This document shows positions 51,501-60,513 of a DNA stretch of 64,000 nt, one piece after another. A model generated the notes under the pieces. It was not told the origin of the DNA. It was given only the letters and a program-made list of their open reading frames with translations, and made no database searches. Each line of letters starts with the position of its first letter. Position 1 is the first letter of the stretch. The stretch covers positions 17,995 to 81,994 of the forward strand of contig NZ_MUMH01000078.1 of the NCBI RefSeq assembly GCF_002155965.1, given 5' to 3'. Both the position numbers and the translations under genes were made by a program. Source of the DNA: Allokutzneria sp. NRRL B-24872. Its GTDB lineage: Bacteria > Actinomycetota > Actinomycetes > Mycobacteriales > Pseudonocardiaceae.

Positions 51501-51843
51501 CATCCGGGGTGACTGCTGCGGGGTGCGCAACCACCCGATCTACGGCAAGGACGAGCCGGGGCACATCTGGAAGGAGTTCATGGACTCCTACCTCAACGGT
51601 GTGCCGGTCATCCCCTTCCCGAAGGCGGACCCGATCGGCCAGTACGACGACCCGGTGACCACGACCACCGCGCCGAGCAGCACCACGCCGATGACCACCA
51701 CGCCGCCGTCCGGGTCGAGCTCGCCGAACTCACCGTCGGCCCCGCCGTGCACGACGAGCTTCTGGACGCCGACGTGCCCGTCCTCCAGCACGAAGAAGAC
51801 CACGACCTCGCAGCCGCCACCGGAAGAGGGCGGCGACAGCTAG
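48511..51843 (+). CDS. Class A penicillin-binding protein (bifunctional peptidoglycan synthase)
   Basis: 1110 residues. About 1-400 is a disordered cytoplasmic tail rich in Gly, Pro, Asn and Gln, ending in an acidic stretch. One membrane helix (about 412-434) follows. A GT51 glycosyltransferase domain contains ATEDASFY (Glu493) and GSGITQQY. A transpeptidase domain has Ser763-S-F-K766, the SVN motif at 819 and K961-T-G. The end is a Thr/Ser/Pro-rich extracellular tail. It polymerises and cross-links cell-wall peptidoglycan. The long tail is a feature of Pseudonocardiales PonA-like proteins and may serve polar-growth scaffolding. Confidence 0.95.
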   Translation: MNDERDRGGYPGRRGQARSGPEHPTESTGFWSPEWDEDEAQPSHDPRRPEQHRGQQPNRAPTPPRGNPVNQPPGRAGSRPPGPGGQRPGPGAPDGRGGGQVPPRGQDAAGAPNRSGDSRNGSGGRPNGPGGPRNDPGAPRGGPGAGVAGAAAAGGALGAAGGPQGGGPRGGGQQGGPQGPGPNRGPQNGGQQNGGLRNGGPQSGGPQGGRPQGGAPQNGPRDGAPGMPNGQGEPREGAGALGAWDDRGAGQRGQYDATSVVHRGGNGMAPGTELIPGPNGPNGARPGSGPRGHNDPTSVVHRGGAPGGDGPPTTVLPGGRVRPGAPVPPRRDPGDAPTELIEPETEIIDLVDDEDDYPREPQLLTHREPDDDEYDQHAEDGDEDREDDDEAALTEEEERKLRKKKIWKRVRLGCYIAAAVGVIGPVIAFVITYFLVSIDDPKDVIAAQEKTVTLLFSDGEKEMSKLVPQGGTRAYVSHNDVPKIVRDAVTATEDASFYTNPGFDVVGIARAVLNQITVGVGGGSGITQQYVKVSTGNKENSLSRKWKELVKSFKMNNEQTKDQIMEAYLNTIPFGRGALGIDAGARALFGKSVKEVTDPAEAALLATVIQAPYRLDPEKNRAETEQRWRKHALRRMAENDYITQAQAASLPFPKTVPRAEAMKRNPVSGPTLHIQEQVIAELEGMGYTDDKLKREGLTVVTTIDSKAQQSAEAAVAKYMKNNKEGLRSALTAVDPKTGGVRAYYGGENGTSTDYADSLQEPGSSFKPFVALAALQKGIGIGTPYDGTSGIEIAGKARANSGNKSTCGTQCSIRDAMTLSVNTVFMKITADLNPKRVVDAAFSAGIPESQRAGLVGTDGFPDINIAIGGGDTRVRPRDIAGAYATFAADGETRPTHFVSRVMKAGQDVPLWDEKDKITAQKKLDSNDSDNNKQLARNVTETMVDVAKSSNLALSKNRPVASKTGTHEKDKTENAKAWMVGYTPQISAAVWVGKDGFQAIRGDCCGVRNHPIYGKDEPGHIWKEFMDSYLNGVPVIPFPKADPIGQYDDPVTTTTAPSSTTPMTTTPPSGSSSPNSPSAPPCTTSFWTPTCPSSSTKKTTTSQPPPEEGGDS

Positions 51844-51884
51844 AAATTCGCGCGCGAACGGCGCCGGGGACGACCTATCCTCGG

Positions 51885-52157
51885 CGCCAACGCGTTGACG
51901 GAGACGAGTAGCCGGGGGAGCACGCGGGCGGGCAGAGAGCCGCTGGTAGCTGGGAAAGCGGCCCCGCGCCCTTGGCGAAGACCCTCCTGAGCGCGGGGAG
52001 GAACGGCGTCCGCGCCCCATGCCCCGCCGGGTGGCCCCCGTGACCGGGCCGCGACGAGTCCGCCCCGCCTCGCGGTGGGGCGGAGAAGGTGCGGTGGTAC
52101 CGCGAGTCCCCTTCTCGCCCGCGCCCCCAAGGGATCGCGCGCACACCAGGAGTGTGG
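51885..52157 (+). promoter_or_regulatory. T-box leader (tRNA-sensing) of the aspartyl-tRNA synthetase gene
   Basis: The leader shows the T-box order of elements: AGTAG at 51907 (loop E side), CAGAGAGCCGCTGGTAGC with GGGAAAGCGGC after it (distal stem I), GCGAAGACCCTCCTGAGC with candidate specifier GAC (Asp) at 51980-51982, and the T-box GCGGTGGTACCGCG at 52091-52104, whose TGGT would pair with tRNA NCCA. GAGAAGG/CCTTCTC closes this helix. No U-run terminator follows. Instead the ribosome binding site lies in the loop of CACAC-cagga-GTGTG (52142-52156), pointing to translational control. A TATCCT at 51876 may be the -10 box. Confidence 0.78.
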
Positions 52158-53453
52158 ATGATGATCTCACGTTCTCTCGCCGCCGACCTGCCCACCCGCA
52201 TCGGCGAGCGCGTCCGCCTCGCCGGGTGGGTGCACCGCAGGCGCAGGCTGAAGTCCGTCACGTTCGCCGTTCTGCGGGACCGCTCCGGGCTGGCCCAGGT
52301 GGTCCTGCCCGGGGAAGCGGAGGCGCTGCCGCCCCAGGAGTCCGTCGTCGAGGTCAGCGGCCTCGTCGTGGCCAACCCGAAGGCGCCGGGCGGGGCCGAG
52401 CTGGTCGAGCCGGTGATCACGCCGCTCGGCGAGCCCGCTCGGCGGCCGGTGTTCGACCTCTACCGCCCGACCGTCCCGGCCGCGCTGCCGACGATCCTGG
52501 ACAACGCCCCGATCGCGTTGCGCCACCCCGGTTTGCGCGCGCGGTTCGAGATCGCCGCCGCGGGTGTCGCCGGATTTCGGTCCACTTTGGACAGACTTGG
52601 GTTCGTCGAGACGCACACGCCCAAGATCGTGGGCTCCGCGACGGAGTCCGGGGCGAACGTCTTCGGCATCGACTACTTCGGCCGCCGCGCCTACCTGGCC
52701 CAGTCGCCGCAGTTCTTCAAGCAGGCGCTGGTCGGGGTGTTCGAGAGGGTCTACGAGGTGGGGCCGGTGTTCCGCGCCGAGCCGCACGACACCACCAGGC
52801 ACCTCGCCCAGTACACGAGTCTGGACGCGGAACTGGGCTTCATCGAGGACCACCGCGACGTGATGTCCTTGCTGCGCACCACGATCGCGGGCATGGTCGA
52901 CGCGACGGCCGAGCGGGCGGGCGCGGCGCTCGACCTGCTCGCTGTGAAGCTTCCCGTTGTGCCGCAGGAGATCCCGGCGGTGCACTTCGCCGAAGCGCAG
53001 GAGTTGATCGCGCGGCACGCGGACGAGGACCCGCGTGGCGAGCCCGACCTGGCGGCCGCGCACGAGCGGTGGCTGTCGGAGTGGGCGCTGCGCGAGCACG
53101 GCTCGGAGTTCCTGTTCGTCACCGGCTACCCGATGGCGAAGCGGCCCTTCTACACCCACCCGGAACCCGGGAACCCCAGGTACTCCAACAGCTTCGACCT
53201 GCTCTTCCGAGGGTTGGAGCTGGTGACGGGCGGGCAACGGCTGCATCGGCACTCCGACTACCTGGCCGCGCTCGCCGAGCGGGGTGAGAGCCCGGAGTCC
53301 TATGCGGACTACCTCGCGCCGTTCGCCGGTGGGATGCCGCCGCACGGTGGTTTCGCCATCGGCTTGGAGCGGTGGACCGCGCGCGTGCTCGGAGTGTCGA
53401 ACATCCGCGAAACCACGTTGTTTCCGCGTGATCTCACCAGGTTGTCGCCTTAG
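52158..53453 (+). CDS. aspS: Archaeal-type aspartate--tRNA(Asp/Asn) ligase
   Basis: A 431-residue class IIb synthetase. The N-terminal OB anticodon-binding domain (VRLAGWVHRRRRLKSVTFAV) is followed by the class II core with SPQFFKQALV, motif 2 region FRAEPHDTTRHLAQYTSLDA and motif 3 GGFAIGLERWTARVLGV. The short form without the bacterial GAD insertion is the archaeal, usually non-discriminating type, which can charge both tRNA-Asp and tRNA-Asn. ATG 52158 or 52161 starts it after AGGAG. The T-box leader upstream suggests control by uncharged tRNA. Confidence 0.9.
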   Translation: MMISRSLAADLPTRIGERVRLAGWVHRRRRLKSVTFAVLRDRSGLAQVVLPGEAEALPPQESVVEVSGLVVANPKAPGGAELVEPVITPLGEPARRPVFDLYRPTVPAALPTILDNAPIALRHPGLRARFEIAAAGVAGFRSTLDRLGFVETHTPKIVGSATESGANVFGIDYFGRRAYLAQSPQFFKQALVGVFERVYEVGPVFRAEPHDTTRHLAQYTSLDAELGFIEDHRDVMSLLRTTIAGMVDATAERAGAALDLLAVKLPVVPQEIPAVHFAEAQELIARHADEDPRGEPDLAAAHERWLSEWALREHGSEFLFVTGYPMAKRPFYTHPEPGNPRYSNSFDLLFRGLELVTGGQRLHRHSDYLAALAERGESPESYADYLAPFAGGMPPHGGFAIGLERWTARVLGVSNIRETTLFPRDLTRLSP

Positions 53454-53462
53454 CCTGCGGTC

Positions 53463-53876
53463 GTGACCAGCTATGACCGTCGCGGATTCGCGTTGGCCTA
53501 CGTCGAGGCGCTGAGGCCGCCTCTGGGTGCCTCCGACTCGGAACGCGACATGCCCAGCGGCATGGGCGCGCTGTTCATGCTCTTCCGCAGCACGGCGGTC
53601 TCCTGCAGCGAGGTGCGCGGTTCGGGCTTCCTCGAAGCGGGTCTGCTGCACGAGCAACTGGAAGAGGCTGGGGTGCACGAGCGGGTCACGGCCGACCTGG
53701 AGCGCGTCAGCGCGTGCGGCACACAGCTGCGCGCCGCGTACCTGGACGTACTGGAGAGCCTGCTCGTCGCCATGCTGGGCGATCGGGCGGACCGGGTGGT
53801 CTCCGAGGCGGAGCTGCACGCCATCGGGGTGAGCACGACCCGGCCCGACCCCTTCGACTACGACTGGGATCTCTAG
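53463..53876 (+). CDS. Hypothetical protein, 137 residues
   Basis: A soluble, mostly helical protein starting at GTG 53463, nine bases after the synthetase stop. It has a conserved-looking start (SYDRRGFALAYVEALRPP) and an acidic tail ending FDYDWDL. There is no membrane segment and no family I recognise. Its position suggests read-through from the aspS transcript. Its stop overlaps the convergent gene by three bases (CTAG). Confidence 0.6.
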   Translation: MTSYDRRGFALAYVEALRPPLGASDSERDMPSGMGALFMLFRSTAVSCSEVRGSGFLEAGLLHEQLEEAGVHERVTADLERVSACGTQLRAAYLDVLESLLVAMLGDRADRVVSEAELHAIGVSTTRPDPFDYDWDL

Positions 53877-54397
53877 GAACCGTCGACCTCGTGCAGGGTC
53901 GCCGTGCGCGCGGTGACCCGCACGTTGTCGGCGGTGACGTCGGTCAACCTCAGGTAGGGCAGTGGGATCGGGATCATCGGCAACCCGTTGCCGAGCGTGA
54001 CCGGGATGATGCCGAAGAGCTTGCCGGACAAGGAATCCGCTGTCAGCGCGACGGTGTTCATGCGGGCGCTGCTGACGTGGAACTCGGTACGGCCCTGCGC
54101 GGTTTCCAGAGTGGCGTCGACGATGTCCAGCGACTCGGTGTCGATCCCGACCGAGGAGCCGAGGCCGGGGTTGATCGTGCGCGCGGTGACTTCCTTGGCG
54201 CGCAACCGGTTGCGGGTGTGGCGCTCGCGCGCGGGGGCTTGCCGGAGACAGGCGGCGAGGATGTCGGCGGCGGCGCGCTCGTCGGCGCTGCCGGGCTGGG
54301 GCACGGTCTTGGGGAGTTCTTCGATCGCGCAGCTCGGTTCGCTGTGAGCAGGGACTGCGGTGGCGGCGAACAGCAGGAGCGCGATGCCGGTCCTCAC
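53873..54397 (-). CDS. Secreted hypothetical protein of the DUF6230/DUF6114 operon
   Basis: 174 residues from GTG 54397, which overlaps the DUF6114 stop (GTGA). A signal peptide (RTGIALLLFAATAVPAHS) is followed by a small Cys-containing segment (CAIEELP ... ILAACLRQ) and a beta-rich region similar in rhythm to the DUF6230 protein (LTADSLSGKLFGIIPVTL). It is probably an exported surface or envelope protein working with the two upstream gene products. The family is not recognised. Confidence 0.72.
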   Translation of the reverse strand: MRTGIALLLFAATAVPAHSEPSCAIEELPKTVPQPGSADERAAADILAACLRQAPARERHTRNRLRAKEVTARTINPGLGSSVGIDTESLDIVDATLETAQGRTEFHVSSARMNTVALTADSLSGKLFGIIPVTLGNGLPMIPIPLPYLRLTDVTADNVRVTARTATLHEVDGS

Positions 54398-54750
54398 CGC
54401 GTTTCGCCGGACTGCCAGGCCAGCGCGAGGGAACCGGAGACGAGGGCGAGGAGCATGCCGACCAGGAACCCGCCGAGGTTGGCCACGAGGTAGGCGACGA
54501 AGGCCAGCAGCAGCACGCCCGCGCCGATCACCCTGGAGCGGTGCGGGTAGCGCCACAGCGCGAGCCCGCCCGCGATGAGGCCGATGGCGGTGAGCAGGGA
54601 GCCGATGCCACCGATGCCTTGCACGAGCAGGAACTCGTAGCCGGTGACCGGCAGCAGCACGATCTCGGCGCCCGCGGCGACGGCGAGCAGCCCGGCCGCG
54701 AAGGGCCTGCCGCCGCACCAGGTGGTGAAGCGCTGGTCGAGGGTGGTCAT
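54394..54750 (-). CDS. DUF6114 membrane protein
   Basis: 118 residues, four hydrophobic helices with short loops (for example PFAAGLLAVAAGAEIVLLPV and LVANLGGFLVGMLLALVSGS), the DUF6114 pattern that accompanies DUF6230 in actinomycetes. It is coupled at both ends: TGATG with the DUF6230 gene and GTGA with the secreted protein gene. Function is unknown. Confidence 0.85.
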   Translation of the reverse strand: MTTLDQRFTTWCGGRPFAAGLLAVAAGAEIVLLPVTGYEFLLVQGIGGIGSLLTAIGLIAGGLALWRYPHRSRVIGAGVLLLAFVAYLVANLGGFLVGMLLALVSGSLALAWQSGETR

Positions 54751-55352
54751 CAGAAGCACTCCTGGCGGCCGGCCTTGACGGTGATGCTGAGCCCGGTCAT
54801 CCGGAAGGTGCCCGCCGTGGTGGTGCTGGCGTTGGCCTTGAGATCGCTGATCACGATCTTCTCGGCCTGGTGGGCGTAGTCGCCCGCGCGGCCGGTGATC
54901 CCGGTGGCGCCGTCGAGGCGGGCCGCGTCCACGCCGAGGGTGAGGTTGGTGGCGGTGGCCTCGGCGCGCATCTCGCTGAGGTTGAGCACGAGGTCGCGCG
55001 CCTCGACCGGCTTGTCGCCCCCGGCTTCGGCGCGGATGGTGACCGCGCCGAGCGGGGTGGGCACGAGTGCGGAGAAGCACAGGCCGCTGACCAGCGCGGA
55101 AGCCATCCCGGTGACCGCCATGGGGGAGCGGGCCGCCGCGCCGAGGCCGACGAACTGGGCGAAGCCCTTGCCCTCGACGCGTTTCGCGGAGAACTTGAAG
55201 TTGGTGCCGGACAACGCGAACGAGGTGGGCAGCGCGGCGCTGGCGGTGGCGTAGACCAGGCCGCCGGCCAGCGCGAGGCTCACGGTGACGATCACGGCGA
55301 AACGGGACCAGCGGGTTCCTCCGGCGCGGCGGGCCGGGGCGTCCTCGGTCAT
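54750..55352 (-). CDS. DUF6230 anchored/secreted protein
   Basis: 200 residues from ATG 55352. One N-terminal anchor (FAVIVTVSLALAGGLVYATA), then a beta-rich extracytoplasmic domain typical of DUF6230 (LPTSFALSGTNFKFSAKRVE, RMTGLSITVKAG) with a C-terminal Cys. It is the first gene of a three-gene operon with DUF6114. These proteins are found at the actinomycete cell surface; their role is unknown, though some are labelled cholesterol esterase. Confidence 0.87.
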   Translation of the reverse strand: MTEDAPARRAGGTRWSRFAVIVTVSLALAGGLVYATASAALPTSFALSGTNFKFSAKRVEGKGFAQFVGLGAAARSPMAVTGMASALVSGLCFSALVPTPLGAVTIRAEAGGDKPVEARDLVLNLSEMRAEATATNLTLGVDAARLDGATGITGRAGDYAHQAEKIVISDLKANASTTTAGTFRMTGLSITVKAGRQECF

Positions 55353-55450
55353 GCGGGACCTCGCAGACGGGCAAGGGGGACAAGGGAAACCGCTGAATAC
55401 TAGGGCCTCACCCCTGAGCGGTGGACACCTGATCAGGGGTCTACCGGAAA

Positions 55451-55489
55451 GGGTGGTCCGACCAGGTGCTTCCCTGTGCCGGACCACCC
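55451..55489 (-). terminator. Hairpin downstream of the methyltransferase gene
   Basis: A 10-bp perfect stem, GGGTGGTCCG with CGGACCACCC (55451-55460 and 55480-55489), nine bases after the methyltransferase stop. On the reverse strand only TTTCC follows, so it is a GC-rich terminator of the actinobacterial kind. Confidence 0.65.
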
Positions 55490-55497
55490 CGGTCAGC

Positions 55498-56364
55498 TCA
55501 CTTCGTGGTGGCCAGGTAGATCGTCCTGGCGCCGAGGACGAAGGCGTCCTTGCGGTTCAGCACGCCCGCGGGGTCCTCGGGGTCGAGCAGCCGGGCGAGC
55601 GTCGCGGAGTCCTCCTCGGACAGCCGGTCCGCGCCGAAGTCGCCCCACCGGGTGACGATGTCACGCATGTACGCACGGGTGCGCTCGTCGATCGGCGCGG
55701 GGTGGTCGACGAGGAAGCTCCTCGTGCCCGCGTGCCGCATCCCGGCCCGGCCGATCATCGCGGCCCAGTCCTCGACGACGTCGACCTTGTCCGCCAGCTC
55801 CTCGCGCATCTCGGCGAAGCCGGCGCTCACCGCCACGTCCAGCCTGGCCTGGAAACCGACGCGGCCGATGCCGATGTCGCGCGGCAGGAACCGGAACGGC
55901 AGCCCGCCCTCCATCAGGGCGAGCACGCCGCCCGGCCGCAGCATCCCGGCCAGCTGGGCGAGCGCGGCCTCCTGGTCGCCGAGGTGGTGCAGCACCTGGC
56001 CGATCCAGATCACGTCCGCCGTGCCCAGCTCGCCGAGATCGTCCGGGAGCTGGGCGTGGCGGGTGCCGATCCGGACGCCGAGCCGGTCGGCGCGCGCCTG
56101 TGCCAGCTCCAGCAGCGCAGGGGCTCCGTCGACCGCGACGACCTCCGCGTCGGGGTAGAGCCCGGCGAGGTGACAGGCCGCGATGCCCGGCCCGCTGCCG
56201 ATGTCCAGCACGCGCTCCGCCTTCGGCAGAATCCCTTGCAGCCACTGGAAACCCTGCTCGACGAGCGGGAACATCACCTCCCCTTCGAGCTCCATCGCGG
56301 CGCCGCGCGCGTTCCAGTCGAGGTGTTCGTGGTGGTTGTGCCCGTGGTGCTTGTGCCCGCTCAC
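55498..56364 (-). CDS. Class I SAM-dependent methyltransferase with His-rich N-terminus
   Basis: 288 residues from GTG 56364. A His-rich head (HKHHGHNHHEH) may bind metal. The SAM-binding core follows: VLDIGSGPGIAACHLAGLYP, VVAVDGAPALLELAQ and IWIGQVLHHLGD. The substrate is unknown. Its start overlaps the flavoprotein stop (GTGA), so the two are made together. The divergent cupin regulator is a frequent neighbour of this pair. Confidence 0.88.
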   Translation of the reverse strand: MSGHKHHGHNHHEHLDWNARGAAMELEGEVMFPLVEQGFQWLQGILPKAERVLDIGSGPGIAACHLAGLYPDAEVVAVDGAPALLELAQARADRLGVRIGTRHAQLPDDLGELGTADVIWIGQVLHHLGDQEAALAQLAGMLRPGGVLALMEGGLPFRFLPRDIGIGRVGFQARLDVAVSAGFAEMREELADKVDVVEDWAAMIGRAGMRHAGTRSFLVDHPAPIDERTRAYMRDIVTRWGDFGADRLSEEDSATLARLLDPEDPAGVLNRKDAFVLGARTIYLATTK

Positions 56365-57245
56365 AGTCCGTGGACCCTTCTCTCCGGTGCGGCCTCGTCC
56401 AGCACGAGGTCGCCGTTGACGTACATGCCGACCTTCGCGCCCTGGGCGGCCGCGACGATCACTTGTGCCATCGGGTCGACGACGTTGCCCGCCGCGTACA
56501 CGCCCGGCGCGGTGGTGCGCCCGTCTTCGGTGTGCTCGGCGCCGAGCTGGGTGAGCAGGGTGTCGTTGGCGGCGAACACGGTCGGGACGAACAGCGCCGA
56601 CCGCTTGACGCACGAGCCGTCGGTCAGCTCGACCCCGACGAGTTCGTCGTTGTCCACCAACACCTTCACCACGTCCTCGTCCACGACGCGGATGCCGCGC
56701 GCGAGCAGCTTCTCGCGGTCCTGCTCGGCCAGCTGCGAGCCGAAGTAGGTCACGTCGGCCGACCACTGGCGCAGCAGCAGCGCTTGGTGCGCGCCCCTGG
56801 GGTCGGTGCCGAGGACGCCGAGCGGCTGGTCCCGGACCTCCCAGCCGTGGCAGTATGGACAGGCCGCCACGTCCCGGCCCCAACGCTCGCGCAGTCCCTC
56901 GATCGGGGGGAGTTCGTCGCGCAGACCCGTTGTCACCACAAGCCTCCGCGCCGACACCGAGTCGCCGTCGGCCAGCTCCACCACGAACCCGGCGCCGTCC
57001 CTGCGCGCGGACACGGCTCGCCCTCGGCGGATCTCGCCGCCGTAGCCGACGACCTCGGCCCGGCCCACCGCGAGCAGTTCGCCCGGCGGCATCCCGTCCC
57101 TGGAAAGGAAACCGTGCATGTGCGCGGCGGGCTGGTTGCGCGGCTCGCCCGCGTCGACCACCAGCACGCTCCTGCGCGCCCTGCCCAGCACCAGCGCCGC
57201 GCTCAGTCCCGCCGCGCCGCCGCCGACCACCACCACGTCGTGCAT
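56361..57245 (-). CDS. Thioredoxin-reductase-like FAD/NAD(P)-dependent oxidoreductase
   Basis: 294 residues from ATG 57245. The FAD-binding motif is VVVVGGGAAGLSAALVLGRA, the redox-active pair CPYC is in ACPYCHGWEV, and the second FAD motif is APGVYAAGNVVDPMAQVIVA. The NADPH-binding Rossmann motif after CPYC is degenerate (GVLGTDPRGAHQA), so the electron donor may be unusual, as in ferredoxin- or flavin-dependent relatives. It is operonic with the His-rich methyltransferase. Confidence 0.88.
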   Translation of the reverse strand: MHDVVVVGGGAAGLSAALVLGRARRSVLVVDAGEPRNQPAAHMHGFLSRDGMPPGELLAVGRAEVVGYGGEIRRGRAVSARRDGAGFVVELADGDSVSARRLVVTTGLRDELPPIEGLRERWGRDVAACPYCHGWEVRDQPLGVLGTDPRGAHQALLLRQWSADVTYFGSQLAEQDREKLLARGIRVVDEDVVKVLVDNDELVGVELTDGSCVKRSALFVPTVFAANDTLLTQLGAEHTEDGRTTAPGVYAAGNVVDPMAQVIVAAAQGAKVGMYVNGDLVLDEAAPERRVHGL

Positions 57246-57323
57246 TCCGACCACCTCCTGAGCCGACAGTGCGCCCGAGACAGCGGTCTTGACAAACTTT
57301 GTTGCTGATTCTGCAATTATGGA

Positions 57324-57914
57324 ATGGACGCGGTCGAAGCGGTGCTGAACGAGGTTGGTCCGAAGCTCAAGCGGGTGCGCAAGGAGCGCGGAGCCACGCT
57401 CGCCGCGCTGTCCAGGGCCACCGGGATCTCGGTGAGCACGCTGTCCCGCCTGGAGTCCGGGCAGCGCAAACCCAGCCTGGAACTGCTGCTGCCCATCGCC
57501 CGCGCGCACAAGGTCCCGCTGGACGAGCTCGTCGGCGCGCCCGAGGTCGCCGATCCGCGCATCCGGCCCTCCGCGGTGCTCCACGGCGACATCACCGTCT
57601 ACCCGCTGACCCGCCAGCCCGGCGGTCTCCAGGCCTACAAGATGATCATCCCGCCGAGCCGGGACACCCCGAGCCCGCGCACCCACGAGGGCTACGAGTG
57701 GTTCTACGTGCTCAGCGGGCGGCTGCGCCTGGTGCTCGGCGAGCACGACGTGGTCATGCGGACGGGGGAGGCGGCGGAGTTCGACACCCGCGTCCCGCAC
57801 TGGTTCGGCTGCGCCGGGACGCGGCCCGCCGAGATCCTCAGCCTCTTCGGGCCGCAGGGCGAGCGCATGCACCTGCGCACCGGCTCGCGCGACCGCCGCG
57901 GTGCAAAGCCCTGA
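57324..57914 (+). CDS. XRE-family regulator with C-terminal cupin domain
   Basis: 196 residues. An XRE HTH (LAALSRATGISVSTLSRLES, about 22-70) is followed by a cupin_2 barrel (about 105-180; HEGYEWFYVLSGRLRLVLGE, EFDTRVPHWFG). Such regulators sense small metabolites through the cupin. It is divergent from the flavoprotein/methyltransferase operon across 78 bp, its likely target. Confidence 0.92.
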   Translation: MDAVEAVLNEVGPKLKRVRKERGATLAALSRATGISVSTLSRLESGQRKPSLELLLPIARAHKVPLDELVGAPEVADPRIRPSAVLHGDITVYPLTRQPGGLQAYKMIIPPSRDTPSPRTHEGYEWFYVLSGRLRLVLGEHDVVMRTGEAAEFDTRVPHWFGCAGTRPAEILSLFGPQGERMHLRTGSRDRRGAKP

Positions 57915-58081
57915 ACGACCCGTTCAGGTACTCCAACGCACCAAACGACCCGTTCAGCGCGCTCAACGCACCAAACGGGTCGTTCAGGGCTTGGGAGCGC
58001 CCCCAATGGGTCGTTCGGGTACTTCGAACGCACTGAAAGGGTCGTTCGGGGAGTTGAGGTACCTGAAGGGGTCATTCAGGG
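57911..58081. repeat. Six degenerate tandem repeats with a period of about 31 nt
   Basis: A core close to AACGGGTCGTTCAGG or its complement begins at 57911, 57942, 57972, 58004, 58035 and 58065. The arms are themselves inverted (CTGAACG / CGTTCAG). Copies 1-2 have the central ACC, copies 3-6 the central GGT. The block fills the gap between the convergent ends of the cupin regulator and TetR genes, touching the first stop codon. Confidence 0.85.
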
Positions 58082-58115
58082 CTTCAGCGTGGGCGGCTTA
58101 ACGGTGTGCGTGGCG

Positions 58116-58704
58116 TCAGTGCACGCGGAGGCCGGAGAAGGCGAGGGTGCAGACGGCGTCGGCGAGGGCGTCCTGGGTGATGTCGCCGCGCGGGCGGTAC
58201 CACTCGATCACCGAGTTGATCATGCCGAAGAGCAGGCGGCTGGTGACCGAGGGGTCGATGTCGGAGCGCAGGTCACCGTCGGCGGCCGCCTGCTTCACCA
58301 GGTCGGTGACGAGCTGGTCGAACTCGCGGCGGCGGGCGAGCGCGGCGCGTTCGACCTTGGTGTTGCCGCGCACGCGGAGCAGCAGGGTGACGAACGGCAG
58401 GCGCTCGACGAGCACGGCGACGCTGCGCCGCACGACGTGCTCCAAGCGGTCGATCGCCCGGCCCTCCTGGGAGCGCGCCTCCAGCGTCACCGCGAACAGG
58501 CCGTCCAGCGCGCGGTCCATGGCCAGGCGCAGCAGCTCCTCCTTGCTGGTGACGTGGTGGTAGATCGCGGACTTGGTGATGCCGAGCCTGCGCGAGAGCT
58601 CCTCCATGCTCGTGCCGTCGTAGCCGCGCTCGTTGAACAGCTTCACGGCGATGGCCAGCAACGACTCCAGGTCGTAGCCGGGCCGCCCGCGTCGGACGCT
58701 CTGC

Positions 58705-58712
<8 letters not shown>
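58116..58712 (-). CDS. paaR: TetR-family regulator of the phenylacetate genes
   Basis: 198 residues. The N-terminal TetR HTH is AVKLFNERGYDGTSMEELSR followed by LGITKSAIYHHVTSKEEL; the C-terminal ligand domain is helical. Its start overlaps the paaK stop by 8 bp, so it is last in the paaI-paaK-paaR operon. TetR-type PaaR proteins release DNA on binding phenylacetyl-CoA. A matching operator lies at 60455. Confidence 0.85.
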
Positions 58713-60020
<1,308 letters not shown>

Positions 60021-60024
<4 letters not shown>

Positions 60025-60431
60025 GACGTTCCTCCGATCACCCGGCTGCGGCCGCGGAACTCGGCGATGAGCCGATCTCCGCTGTGCACCGAGACGTCGT
60101 AGATACCACTGCGCCCGTAGCGCGCCCGCTCGGTGGCGACGGCGGTCAGCTCCTCGCCCTCCTTGGCTGCGGCGACGAAGCTGATGTCCGCCCCGGCGGC
60201 GACGGTGACCGGGCCGTGGCTGTTGCACGCGAAGGCGAAGGTCGAGTCGGCGAGCAGGAAGACGTGCCCGCCGTGGACGATCCCGTGCCCGTTGACCATG
60301 CCGGCGGTGATCCGCATCCTGGCCGTCGCATGGCCGATCCCGGCTTCCACCAGCTCGATCCCGGCCGCGCGCGAGGCGTTGTCGGCGTCGTACATCCGCC
60401 GGACGGGGTCGGGCACCTGCGGCTGTGACAC
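60021..60431 (-). CDS. paaI: PaaI-type hotdog thioesterase
   Basis: 136 residues of the PaaI hotdog fold: MVNGHGIVHGGHVFLLADST carries the H-G-G-x-x-x-x-L-A-D motif, followed by GADISFVAAAKEGEELTAVA. It hydrolyses ring-hydroxylated phenylacetyl-CoA and rescues CoA from dead-end intermediates. GTG start 60431 lies 23 bp from the operator. It is first in the operon with paaK and paaR. Confidence 0.92.
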
Positions 60432-60454
60432 TCGCTGACCTGCCTTGCTGGCTG

Positions 60455-60468
60455 ACCGACTGTTCGGT
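60455..60468. promoter_or_regulatory. PaaR-type operator in the divergent paa promoter
   Basis: ACCGACTGTTCGGT is an ACCG-N6-CGGT inverted repeat lying in the 82-bp gap between the divergent paaI and paaJ genes. Its spacing matches the core of operators described for actinobacterial PaaR. It could control both operons at once. Confidence 0.65.
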
Positions 60469-60513
60469 TAAGAATGTGGATCTGGAATCGGGGTGTCAAG
60501 AGCGGAGGACGGC

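Noticed and set aside
49456..51564. Reverse frame opposite the PBP gene
   Set aside because: The PBP strand has GT51 and transpeptidase active-site motifs; the reverse is antisense.
51885..52157. Transcriptional attenuator type of T-box
   Set aside because: No terminator stem with a U-run is present before the start codon, so a translational mechanism is favoured.
57911..58081. CRISPR array
   Set aside because: The repeats are degenerate, the whole unit repeats without unique spacers, and no cas genes are nearby.
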